From: Atrichornis clamosus
Taxonomy: Eukaryota; Chordata; Aves; Passeriformes; Menuridae
Direction of reading: 5' to 3'
DNA: 64,000 nt
Assembly (NCBI GenBank): GCA_013400975.1
Contig: WBMZ01011565.1
Location: 98,985-162,984 of the forward strand
This document shows, piece by piece, positions 39,706-50,820 of this stretch. A program made the position numbers and the translations under genes. Position 1 is the first letter of the stretch, and the number at the start of each line of letters is the position of its first letter. The notes under the pieces were generated by a model. It ran no database searches. It was not told the origin of the DNA and worked only from the letters and a program-made list of their open reading frames with translations.

Positions 39706-42700
39706 GGATGGAAAGGAATAACTGGGGGTCCATATAATTTGTTGGGTCAGCCTTTGCTTGCTGAGGCCTGAATCCTCTGCCCCATTGCATTTCTTCATTA
39801 TACAAGACCCAGTGGCATGGTTAGACAGAGTAAGCAAGAGATCAAGGAACCCTGAATTAGCATAAATGACACAGAATGACATGTTGAGGGCATGTAAAAA
39901 AATTCTTGCAGATGTTCCCATAAATATTGTTATCAGTACCACATTTGTGTTTCTCTGTTAGTTGGACTGGAATGGTACCTCATGCTCACTGGGCACCGTT
40001 TCTTCTTCACAACATGACAGAGGAAATTAGTCCTCATAGTTCAAAAACTCATTTTCTTTATGAATTTAGACTGAGCTATTTTAAATGCCTTTGCACCTAT
40101 GACAAAAGTTGCTTTTTTAAAATCCTGTGAGTTAGCAACAGTAACCTTTAATGAGGAACACAGGACTACAACCACTGACTTTGTTACAAATGAAGCACTT
40201 GGCAACGAAAGTTTAAGAAATCCTATTTCCTTACAGTTGAGTTATGTTAAAAAAAAAGAAAATAAATAAATAAAACAATTGTATATTGTACTTTAAGAAT
40301 GAAAGTCTGCTGCGAAAATCTGAGAATCAGATAGTTTTCCTAATGTAAAATCACTGATAATTGGAAACAGGCTCAAAACACAAGCTAAGTAATAACGAAG
40401 AAAAATTTTCATGATCCATTTCTCACGCTGCTTAATATTAGGAAGGTTTTACCTATCTTAAGTAAAGAAATAAGTCTAGTTAAAAAAAAAAATCCTCATG
40501 TATAGTACTGTGCTGTACAAATGAAATCCACAGTCAAGGAGGTATTATATCAGAATTATACATATCCTCATGTATATGATGCATATGAAACTTAGACTAA
40601 GATTGTAAAGAAAGATTAATATAACAAAAAGAAATAAAAATACACAGACAAATAGGCATTCCTTACAGTAATTTAACGAGTGTACAGAGAAAAATACACC
40701 ATAGTGTGGTGTACCGTATATATAATGTATATTAAAAATTTCAAGCATGATATCTTCATTTATATCTCTATGGCCCCAGATACATTATTTTATATTGATT
40801 GTGGATAACAAGATAAACCACTATACAGAGCCTTATTATGAGTGTTAAAATCACCTTCAATATACAAGTACTGTATCATGCAATTACATCTTTATTGATG
40901 GTGAAAAAAGCTAATCAATGTTTCAATATATTTTATTGCTTATAGCTCTGTTCTTTTTAAGACAATACAGTAGAGATCTCACCAGTTTATTAACTAAAAG
41001 CATTTGCAGTTATCATATAACTTTCTGTTGTGTGACATAGTTTTTTTACACATTTTATTTGGATTGTTTGGAAATGTGCTGTCAGATGTCAAATTTTTAA
41101 TGATAGACTGATATACTAAAATGTTAAATTTGAAGTCTGTGTCTTACTCATTTTTTTCTGAAACTGAAGAAATTAAGGAGTTATGCTTCAATTTGCGTGC
41201 CTTTGACACAATCAGCATGGAAACTACACAAGAACTCAAAAACCTGACAGCTGGAGGTGTCAATCTGAATTTCAAGTTTGAGTTGACTACAAGGTCAGAA
41301 GATACTGCAAGGAAAAAAATATTTTAACAGAATAACTAATGATATAACTTCTGACTGATGACTTATGACTAGATCTTGGGAGGTTTACTGATAAATCTGT
41401 GAGGACAAACTTTGACAAGTCAGTCAGCAAGTTAACAGTGATTCTACTTGACATCATTTCAGGGAAAATGTTGATGTCAAAGGTTGACTCCTTGTAACAC
41501 TTGCATTTCCTTAAGTATTGTCTGTTCCTCCAAGCACCTTTTGGCTCTTCTCAGATTACAGACTTTGTTTCTCTCCAGAGGTGACTAAATACAGAGAAAT
41601 AGCACTTATTCTGAGTCACCCAGACTGTTCTGAATGTAAGGCTTTATTTCCCCCACCTGACTTCAGAAGTGACTGATAACTTCTTAAACATGCATTTGTT
41701 AAAATCTAACAGCCTTACTGAGAGGAAAGCCCTGATAATTAAATTCCACTTTTTCAGCTGGAAAAAAAACCAGCAAATAACAAATCAAATGTGTTTCAAA
41801 TGCCACCTTTCATTGTACTGTTTTCTATTTTCTAGCTTTTCTTAGTTGTGTATATATTTGGATGTGCATACATTTTATATTCACATCTACTCAGCAATTT
41901 AGCTTTGTGATAAAACTGCACTCTTGTAAAATAAAACAAAGTAAAAAACACTTCTGTGAAATACCACTCAGCATAGGATGTAGGAGTAATAGAAAGCAAT
42001 AATGATATAACAGTGAACTTATTTTCAATACCATTTATTTATTCATGTTTTGTAGCTTGGGGATTTACAAAGCCCCTGTTAGTAAATAATTCATGATTCT
42101 CATTAGAATTCTTTCTTTAATTTTGTACTGTAGGCAAAACTATAATATGGAGTTTGCAAACAATGGATAAATATCAAGTTTATACCAGTACGGTGACCTT
42201 CTTTGCCTTTTTTTTTCGTCTTGAGGTGCAAGTGCAACAAAGGTAACATCTGGCGTTCCCTGAAAGAATATATTGTTGAGCTTTCCTTAGCAACAGCCAT
42301 GCAAAATGCCAGTGTTTCATAGGAGGTGCCTTGTGTGAATTTCTAGGTATCCAGAAACCCAACTATTTCCATGTCACATGGTACACATTTTCACTAAAAA
42401 AAATTAGCTTCTGATGCTAATAATATATAAGACTTCAGAAAAATCTTTATATTAAAGATATGGGTAAGTAGAAAATGGCACAAGGATCAACATGGGGCTA
42501 AATATAGGCAGTTTATACCAATTATACTGACACAGTATCTTGCTGCACAATCAAATAATGCCCTTTTAGAGAAGAGAATGGCAGTAGATTTCACTTACCT
42601 GGAGTTCAAGGTAGATTATTATGCTATGCCACCAGAAACCAACAGTGTATTGGGGAAATTTTGATTAGTGCATGAGGACTGACAAAAAATTGAAAAATGT

Positions 42701-44690
42701 AGCAGGATTATTCCTGATTTATTTCAAGATCAAAATTGAAATTGTACTGATTAGATACTTTCCTTAGTGACTACCCAAGTAATAGAGTACATTGACAAAA
42801 TATATTTGACAGTAAGTTGTTAGAAACAGAAAGAAGGAGTTAGGATGCCCATCTTGAAAGAACTGCCCAATCTAGAGCATTAGAGTCACAAAAATAGAAC
42901 TACAGTAAAATGTGACTGTACTGCAATTTCTGTCATAATGACAAACCTGAAGAAAAAATAAGTAGAACAAAGCAGAGCTGCATAAAGAAAACAAACCCTT
43001 TCAGCCCTCAGTATACTGGAAAACGATTCAACAAAACAATTCCTTGCTCTGAGGGGAGAAAAGTTAATAATAGCGCTGATAATATATTCATTGAGATAAA
43101 GTTGAATGCAACTTATATGGGTACTGCCTGTATATTTTGAACTTAAGCAATAGTTTATTCTAAATGAATAAGCAGATATAATCAGTTTTATGAAAAGCCG
43201 CTGCTTTCCTGCCTTGCTCAAAGATTTAAACATAGTTTAAACATATGTCATGGAAAACTGGGTTGCACTTGCATTTTTAATAATATATGATTTATCACCA
43301 ACTGGATTTTGTGTGTGTGTATGCAGGGTTTTTTTCCTGTGAGCATCAAGACATTCCTTTATCTGGTGGTCTTAGCAAAAGGTGCAAGCAGAATATTAAA
43401 TTTTCTATTTTTTTTTTACTTCAGAGGGACATACATACATATAAAAATATTCGGGACTGATTATCTAAAAGTTGCTTCCTTTTGAAACAACAGATTTTAT
43501 TTTTTATTATTATTATTTTATTTTGAAGAAAAGCCATATAAACAGGCTTAAAAGAAACAAAACACAGACTACAATATTTCTACCAAAGTAAGTTATCCTG
43601 GTGGAAATATCATAAAAGGCACTAATACAAATATGTCCTTAGAGCCCACTGGAAGCAGTTATGTAGAAAATGTGTGTGGACAGAAATACGAGGAAGGGCA
43701 CTTTAAGGACAGGAGCTGCACGTACATTTTTCTTGGAGACTCCAGCAGCTCACCATGCATAAAGAAGTCACAACTCAACCCTAGAAGAGAGACCCATGGT
43801 GTTCATACCCTGCCTGACTTCAGTGTGTGCATGCAACCTTCTGAAATCATGACACAAAATAGCATGCTGTCATTTTAATGTGTAACTTGTATAAACGTGC
43901 AATATTGATGGGGTAATCCTTGGCAATGGACCATAAGGTTTTAGAATAGAACAACCCACAGGGATTATGATTTAGTAGGGTTTTTCAACAAATCTTTCAG
44001 AGTAGTAACCACATGGCAGCAAAATAAAAATATGGTCAAACTGTTACTACTTTATAGCATCCAAATTATTAATTTCTGACCAGTGTCAACATTTCCATAG
44101 GCTGCCAACAGAATTAATTAGGCAGAGAATGTACCAAAAGAAAGACAAAAATCTTACTGTCAGAATAAGAAGATGACAAAATTGCATCTTTGGACGAGGG
44201 GATGGAGGTTGTCTCACTACAGGAATTTTGCATATACTGGATATTTTAAGTCCAATTGCAGAAGAACAAATGAATGAAAAAAAGTAAGACTTGACCAGCA
44301 ATGATTTTAGAGGGTTCTTAGTCAATGATACTGCTTAAAAATAGCTAATGAAAGAAAATAATAACGCCTTGACTAAAACTTATTCTCTTAATTTTTTTCT
44401 CGGTGAGTACTGAGTAAAAGTGCTGTTTAAGTTGAATACTTTATAAATAATTATTTTTTTAAATCTTGAAATTAACTCTGCATCAAGAAATAGTAGAACT
44501 CTCAGTTCTATACTCTTCTGCATTCTGACCAAAGACAGAAAGAAAAGAAAAAGCAGAGAGGAGAAAATGATAAGCAGGAGAAAGATGAAATGAAGATTCA
44601 GTTTGACTTTTCATTTTGATTAACCTGTAGAGTGGAGCTCAAGTGCTCTGCTAGAATTTATAGAGGTTTGAAAGATAGATGAATCTTTGC
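39706..44690. other. Gene-free AT-rich sequence
   Basis: No transposon recognised. Low-complexity patches: (AAAT)n at about 40259-40274, (GT)6 at about 43309-43320 and (TTA)n at 43501-43524. A plus-strand frame at 43633-43878 (81 codons) has fairly balanced codon use but no recognisable motif; a minus-strand frame of 115 codons (42886-43233) is AT-driven. I call neither a gene. Confidence 0.45.
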
Positions 44691-45116
44691 ACTTTATTCG
44701 GCTGAAATACTGTACCCAGTTTCAAACACCGTGCCTCAAGAAAGATGAAGTGTTCTAACCCAAATGAAGAGGATGCGGAAAAGAAGAAAAGATCAGATAC
44801 CTGGAAAACATGAGCCGTGTCCTACAAAACAAAAGAGGAAGAAATAATTTCAAGCACATAAAGGGTCATTGGAAAAAAGACAGGAATAATCTGCATAAAA
44901 CAGGAACAGACTTTTAAATTTGGCAAGAAAGATTCATGTTAGGTATTAGAAAAAACATTCAACCTCTGAACTAGCAAAGCTGTAGAATTGATTGGAGAAG
45001 CTGTGATCTGCTCAAAGAGAAAGATAAGAACCTGTGAGGAAGGACACAGGTTTAGTGATGCTGTTGCAGGGAGTAAAGGAATTGGATTAACTTTCAAGAT
45101 TCCATCCAGCTCCAAG
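44691..45116 (+). mobile_element. Ancient CR1/L3-like LINE fragment
   Basis: This is diverged but collinear with the ancient amniote CR1 3' region. In order: tactgtacccagtttc (consensus tactgtgtccagtt), aagaaagatgaagtg, ctggaaaacatgagc (ctagaaaacatgacc), aataatttcaagcacataaa (aataatcttcaaatacataa), gattcatgttaggtattaga plus aaaaacatt (ttcaggttggacattaggaaaaactt), gaattgattggagaagctgt (gaatagattgcctagggaggttgt), and an end atccatccagctccaa-like phrase (cccttccagctctac). The order and spacing over about 425 bp make chance unlikely, though no single block is long. It is much older than the other CR1 copies and non-coding now. The boundary at each end is approximate. Confidence 0.6.
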
Positions 45117-46861
45117 GACTTTTTATGTTTTAGGCAAGTTAAGAGACACCAAAAACAATTAATCAAATTTAACAATTAAGAAAGCTTCACTCTAACTGAA
45201 ATCTTGGTGCATAACGAATTTTCAAAATAAAATTAGCCATTTTAAACCACTTTTCTGCATCTATTAACACAAACCCAAAGCCTTTACATTAACGAAAAAG
45301 AAATAAGGAATCCATTCCAACTTTATTTTATTGTATATAATTTTTCACTACACTAAATCAGCACTAATTTGCTTTTTTGGGCATTTTTTTAACAAAAAAA
45401 GACAGTAATAGCCCCACTACAATCATCATTTGTTACAAGCTATTTGGATATTTTTCATAATTTTCATCTTTGACATGACAGACTACAAGGGGTTTTTGTG
45501 CCATTAAATACTGTAGTGAAAATTGGCATTAACTATAAATTCTTGAAAAAAGTTGGGAACTTTATCAGGCCAGCTGATCTATCCCTTCCTTACTATATCC
45601 ATTTACTAAAAATTCCAACTTCAGAATCAGAATAAAAATATCAATTTATATATTTTTCTAAAAAATATATTTTACCATTAAACCTAGACTCACTATTATA
45701 TATTTGATTCTCACTTTTCAGTTAGCTGTAGAGAAGCTTCAATAGACATTTGTCAGAAATACTAAGATATATCCTCAACCACATGGTTGAGGACCGGATT
45801 TTATCAAAAGCTTGAGAGCTAATAAATCCAATATTACATCTTCTAAAAAGCATTAATTTACTTTTCCAGACTCATGAAAGATGACATTTTTTGACGTGCA
45901 TTCTCAAAGATAATAATTTTACTGTTCAGCTATACTGCAACAAAAGGCAACAGGCACTACTCTCAGTCTACATCATTAGCCTGGGACATGAAACACTTCC
46001 TTGTCCTCAGGTCTAATTCTTTGTCTTTGCGGTGATGAAACGTAATGTTGATATAATACCTCAGTTCACACCTACTTTCTGATACCCTGGTTTCTACCCA
46101 AAATAAGCCATGTAACACTCACCAGAATAGGTTCAATTTCTCAGCCAATCTCCTAATCTGGGAAATAGTTGATTAGGATTAGTAACACTCACTAAGAACC
46201 CCAAAACAGAAATACAGCAACCACTGACTGATGGAATATAAAATCATGGGTAATTATATAAGAAAATAATAAATATTCATATATTATTTCCAGCTATGAA
46301 TTGTAATGTCCCTTTCTTAATTAAAAATCTGTGGATTTTTTTCATGTATAAAGCCCACCTTCATGTTGCAAACTACTAAATCCTCATTCTAGTCCATTTT
46401 CTCCATAGAGATTTGTATAGAAATTTCCTATACACTCATGTGTTCCTTGTCAGGATAAGGCTCTTTCCATTACAAAAATCACTGACCTAAATCACATTTA
46501 AATCCTCTTCTTTCTTCTGTTAGATACTTATGCAAAAGAAGCTGAACACTCTCTTGCATCTTGTAGGCCTGTTTTGTTGCTGCTTCTACCTTTAAAAGAA
46601 CCATTACAAAACACGGTCTCCAAAAATTTTCCCTTTACTCTTCAAAGTCTGAATCATGATTAACCTTGCCTTTGAAGTACAAGGCACATTTACAATAAAA
46701 GACATGAAGACATTAAAGGAAAGAAAAAGTTCTCTTTTTAAGGTGAAAAAGAAAATGCTACCTAACATCTCTGTGTTATCATCCATTCTTTCTGTCAAGT
46801 GCTTGCGTTTGTCGAGTACTCTCAAGACTTTGTAGAATTCCAGAAAGGGAATTAAATATTA
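45117..46861. other. Gene-free AT-rich sequence
   Basis: No gene or repeat recognised. Open frames stay under 75 codons. Confidence 0.5.
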
Positions 46862-46980
46862 TTTCTGATTTAGTCATGAGAAAAAGTGGGCATAAAGAAG
46901 TAAACTGAGTAGTTTTAGACTACACAGCAAATTGTAGGGCTAGGGTTAAAGCTCAAACAATCTGGCTACAGTTAATAAGA
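46862..46980 (+). repeat. Possible ancient MIR/L2-type SINE relic
   Basis: Collinear but diverged resemblance to the MIR/L2 core: gtgggcataaagaagtaaac, then gactacacagcaaattgtag, ggctagggttaaagctcaaa and caatctggctac. These parallel the consensus order aaactgaggc..., gtcacacagcaagt, ggcagagccaggattagaac and ccaggtctcctgac. There is no long exact block, so the call depends on motif order only. It could be coincidence. Confidence 0.35.
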
Positions 46981-47906
46981 AATAAAGTAAAAATACCGAC
47001 TCTTTCCATTGGTTCCTTGATGAATGACACCATGTCACTCCTTCCTGGTGGAAAGTTCTTGCTCTGTGCCCTGGACCTGAAGGTAAGCTTCCCAGGAATT
47101 AACTGAAACCTGAACTGAATGTACAGTGTTAACATGTGGTCATAGGTGGATTTTACCACCTTTTCCACTTTAGCAGGAAAAATGAAATTTCGTTTGTGGT
47201 ATATCATGCCAGTCATTCATTTTTCATCAAAAATGATATTGGGAGGAAAAAGATACAGACTTTTCTCTTACCTACTCACCTTGAAATGTCACTTGGAATT
47301 TAGGAATATAGAACAGAACTGAGTAACTCCAAATGACTTCAGACATTGAGATTAAAAATAATAATCATAGTATCTTCCAGCAAGATATGCAGTCATAATT
47401 AAAGAGGATTATGAAGTTCTTATTTTAATACATAGACATCATGTTCTCAACTTCACTATAATTTACTTAGTCAGTTGTCAGAATTCAAGACTATCCCTTC
47501 AGCACATCCTCTCTCCTTCCATTTATGAAAGAAAATGAGAGTCTACAGAAAGCGTAACATGGTCTGCAAAGACTTGATTTTCCATTTCTAACTCCAGGCA
47601 AATAAATACACTCCATAAGTTTTATTCCTTCATATTCATGTCACCTTAAAGAGATAGACATGTGAGCTACTTATCTAATTTGATTGCATAATCGCAATTT
47701 ACAAACTCCACTTACAACACCAAACATTGCAATTTCTCTGGGCACTATGATCCAGTGCTTAATTATTCCCATGGGTATATTTTTTCCTTATCTCCTGTCA
47801 GACCAATCCCTTACAATTCATGATCATGGTCCTCTGTCCTCCTGCCTGCTTCTACTTTCTTGGTGACTTCCCATAAGGATAGGTGACTGTAAGGGTTTCC
47901 CACAGC
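46981..47906. other. Gene-free sequence
   Basis: No gene or repeat recognised. Confidence 0.5.
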
Positions 47907-48176
47907 TGCCCGTTCTCCAGAGTGTGAAAACCCCAATCCCCCAGCCTCTCCTTACAGACTAAGGTCTCCAGAACTTTCTGACCACTTGGTGGCCCCTGAA
48001 TGCACTCATCTATCAGCATCATTCTTGCACTGGATGCCTTATGTGAGATATGGTCCAACCAGTGACAAGTAAAGGGGAATAATCAGTTCAAATGACCTAC
48101 TGCCTCTGATTGTGTTGGTTCAGCCCAGGGTGCTGGCAGCCTTTGTTGTTGCCTGGTCACATTGCTGCCATGTGTT
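47907..48176 (-). mobile_element. Old CR1 fragment from the RT-proximal region, minus strand
   Basis: In plus-strand reading: cgttctccagagtgtgaaaa with ccccaatccc (consensus ttctccaggctgaacaaccccagctcc), cccagcctctccttacagac, taaggtctccagaactttct, gcactggatgcc, agtaaaggggaataatcag, acctactgcctctg, ttggttcagcccagggtgct, ggcagcctttgttgttgcct, and ggtcacattgctgcc. This is the reverse complement of the end of CR1 ORF2 and the adjacent segment (...gccaggatgctgttggcctt...ctgggcacactgctgg). Unlike most copies here it lacks the 3'-UTR tail, so the 3' part has been deleted or lost. It is heavily mutated, with no open reverse transcriptase frame. Confidence 0.78.
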
Positions 48177-50531
48177 TATCAGTTAACAACAACAAAACAA
48201 AACAGCACAACTCAGATTTCTAGTATTATTATTATTTTTTTAAATTTCTGTTCTTTGCACATCCAACTAAAGTGAACAAAACTATGTTGAACTTCTGAAA
48301 ATTTGAAGTCCTATATAATTAAGGTTAGAAGACTAATTAAAAACAAAAATCCTTTTTTCACATACATATTTGAATTTCAAAACATCCCTTTCTCCCACTC
48401 CTCTTTCAATTTTTTTTTCTTCAGGATCTTGCTTTCCCATCCCCTCAGAACTGGGACCTAATTTCTCAAGCTGTACAAGGAAGTGGTAAAGAGAATTATT
48501 AATTTATTATAGGATCAGCAATGGTCCCATTGAATGATTCAGCTGATAGGATGTTGGATAAGACAGAATAATCAGTTTTAATGCATTATTCCATAATGGG
48601 GAAATGAATACATTTCCCATTTATTAACTCATGGATATCTGGATAGACATCACCTGTCACTAAAGGGTATGAAGCACAGGTATGGGGAAAGGTCCGATTG
48701 CCTTCAGTCGTAACAAATCTGCATTTTTATAGAACTCTGACTGTTTGGAGAACAAACACTCACTGCTTCCTCTGGACCACTGGCTGATGAGAATCTGTTT
48801 GTTAGTTGAACTTCTTTAGGCAGCTTGGTTTTTCTAACATATATTTTAATGGAGTCAATTATAAAAATGCACTGTGCAAACTAAAGGCATTGTTAAAACT
48901 TTGGATTTTATGCAGTCAGCATGCTATACCTTGGAACCATGTTTAAAAGATAAGAGACTGCCATTACAAAGAAGAAAATAAAAAGGAAAGAAACCTCAAA
49001 GCTACCTCCTGTGATGATTTTTCAGCTAACTGGTTACACTAATTTCAGTCTGTAGCACAGCTAATTCTTTTGTTCATCTCAATTCTGCTCATGGCTGAAC
49101 ACACAATGAGAATATGAGAAAACAAAAAATCCACACTTTGGGGTTCCTGCAACTTCCCTTGTAATGAAAGCAAAAACAGGCTCCCAAAATCTCTAGCTTC
49201 ACTGATCACAAAGTTGTCTTGAAAACAAAACTTCTGGTAAGAATTTTTTTTATGTCAATAATAATGACATTTTGAAGGAGTTTATCTCATTTTTATGACA
49301 GACTGACTGCTGAAAGAAATTTATAAATATTATATAAATACATAAGTTCACACTGACTTCAATGTGATCAGCATTTAGTTCCTAATTTTTGTTGTAAATA
49401 GAGAATATCTGAAAAAGAATGTTCTTTTCCTTCCTTCATGTTGCAAATTTTTGTTCTACAACTTATCTTCCTATTTTGAAAGAGGTACAGTAAGTACCCA
49501 AAAAACAAAACAGCAAAATGAAATACATCTTAAAATTATAGAGCAGGTAATTTTATAAAATTATATCTGATTAATAAAATAATCCCCAATTCAGTGAAAT
49601 AAATAAAATTTTGACGAAGCTAGACTATTAATTTGATCAAGATCCTTAAATGAAGAATTCAGAGTAATAACTCATCAAAACAGTGAGCAAAATCCTAAAG
49701 CTTTTATTTAGTCTGTACTGTATCTTGCAAGGTGTAACTTCAATTTACACCAGCAACCTGTTACACCTTTTTTTTTTTTTCAGTTTGTGGTCAGCATAGT
49801 CACCATGCCAAGGAGAGTGGAGGGTGGCCGTTGCTACAGGTGAAGAGTTGCATTGTTTGAGTGGGTCAACAGGTTGCACAAATGCCCTTCCCTAAAATAA
49901 TCCATAGCGACTATATTCCTCCTGAGACAGCCAGACCAGCATGAGGGGAAGTATATACACAGCTCAACACAGAGCATAAAAATGGAACAACCAACAACAT
50001 GAACTTTGAAAACAGAAACAGGCTGGAGCTGGCTTCCAGCCATGCATGCCTCCCAAGCAACAGGGGATGTACAGCAGCATGGTGGCAGGCACACAGAAAG
50101 TGGCAAAGGGAATCACGTGGGCCCTGTGATTCAGCTGTGCAGCAAGTGCTACACTGTGCTTGAGTTGTGTTTTCAGTATGCTGTTGTATCACTCCACTAA
50201 ATCAAAATCCTGTGTAACATCAAATGCCTTCAAGTGAGTAAATTTGGTATTGAAACATTAAATTCTTTTCATGTGGAATATGTAGAAGAACCCAGTCAGA
50301 GAGTATTGAAATCTTGACAGCCCCACAGAGGCATATGCCTTGAGGAAGAATAGAAAGTGGCCCTTCAAAGTAAAGAAGCAGAAAAAAAACCATTAAAAGT
50401 CATTCCCTCTTAAACACAAATTTCCTGAAAGTGCATCAGAAACAAATTATCCTTTTCCCGGCACAATACACCAAGAGAGAAGGGAAGAAAACTGATAGAG
50501 GGAAGACTCAGGTATAGCAAGGTGGATGGAG
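48177..50531. other. Gene-free sequence with a GC-richer stretch at 49785-50190
   Basis: No transposon recognised. A 13-base T run (49768-49780) is followed by cag, and 56 bp later by cag|gtgaag, so 49784-49839 could in principle be a small exon; see findings. Open frames on both strands at 49834-50200 (64-93 codons) overlap each other and reflect the local GC rise. A short stem with an AATA loop is centred at 48608. Confidence 0.45.
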
Positions 50532-50820
50532 AGTAGCCCTGAGAAGGGAGCCTACAAGAAAGATGGAGAGGAACTTTTCACAAGAGTATGTAGTGATAGG
50601 AAAGGGTGTAATGGCTTCAATCTGAAAGATGGTAGATTTAGATTAAATATAAGAAAACTTTTACTGCAAGGATGGTGAGGCACTGGACAGGGTTAAAGCA
50701 TGGTGGTGTTGCTGGTTTGATGGTTGGACCTGATGATTTTAAAGATCTCTTCCAAACTTAATCACTCTATGATTCTATGATCTTTGAGGTCCCTTCCAAC
50801 CCAAACCATTCTATGGTTCT
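50532..50820 (+). mobile_element. CR1 LINE 3' end, mosaic with double tail
   Basis: The first part follows the 25930/62731 subtype: gagcctacaagaaagatgga, gagtatgtagtgatagg, gtagatttagattaaatata and ggatggtgaggcactgg. After acaggg the text jumps to a phrase of the 35256 subtype (gctggtttgatggttggacc, tgatgattttaaagatctct) and ends at ctatgattctatga (50780). A second complete CR1 end then follows: tctttgaggtcccttccaac, ccaaaccattctatggttct (50781-50820). It is either two insertions, one in the tail of the other, or a template-switch product. No coding sequence is present. Confidence 0.88.

Noticed and set aside
48594..48622. Small hairpin as a microRNA precursor
   Set aside because: The stem is only about 8-11 bp with a bulge, far shorter than a pre-miRNA.
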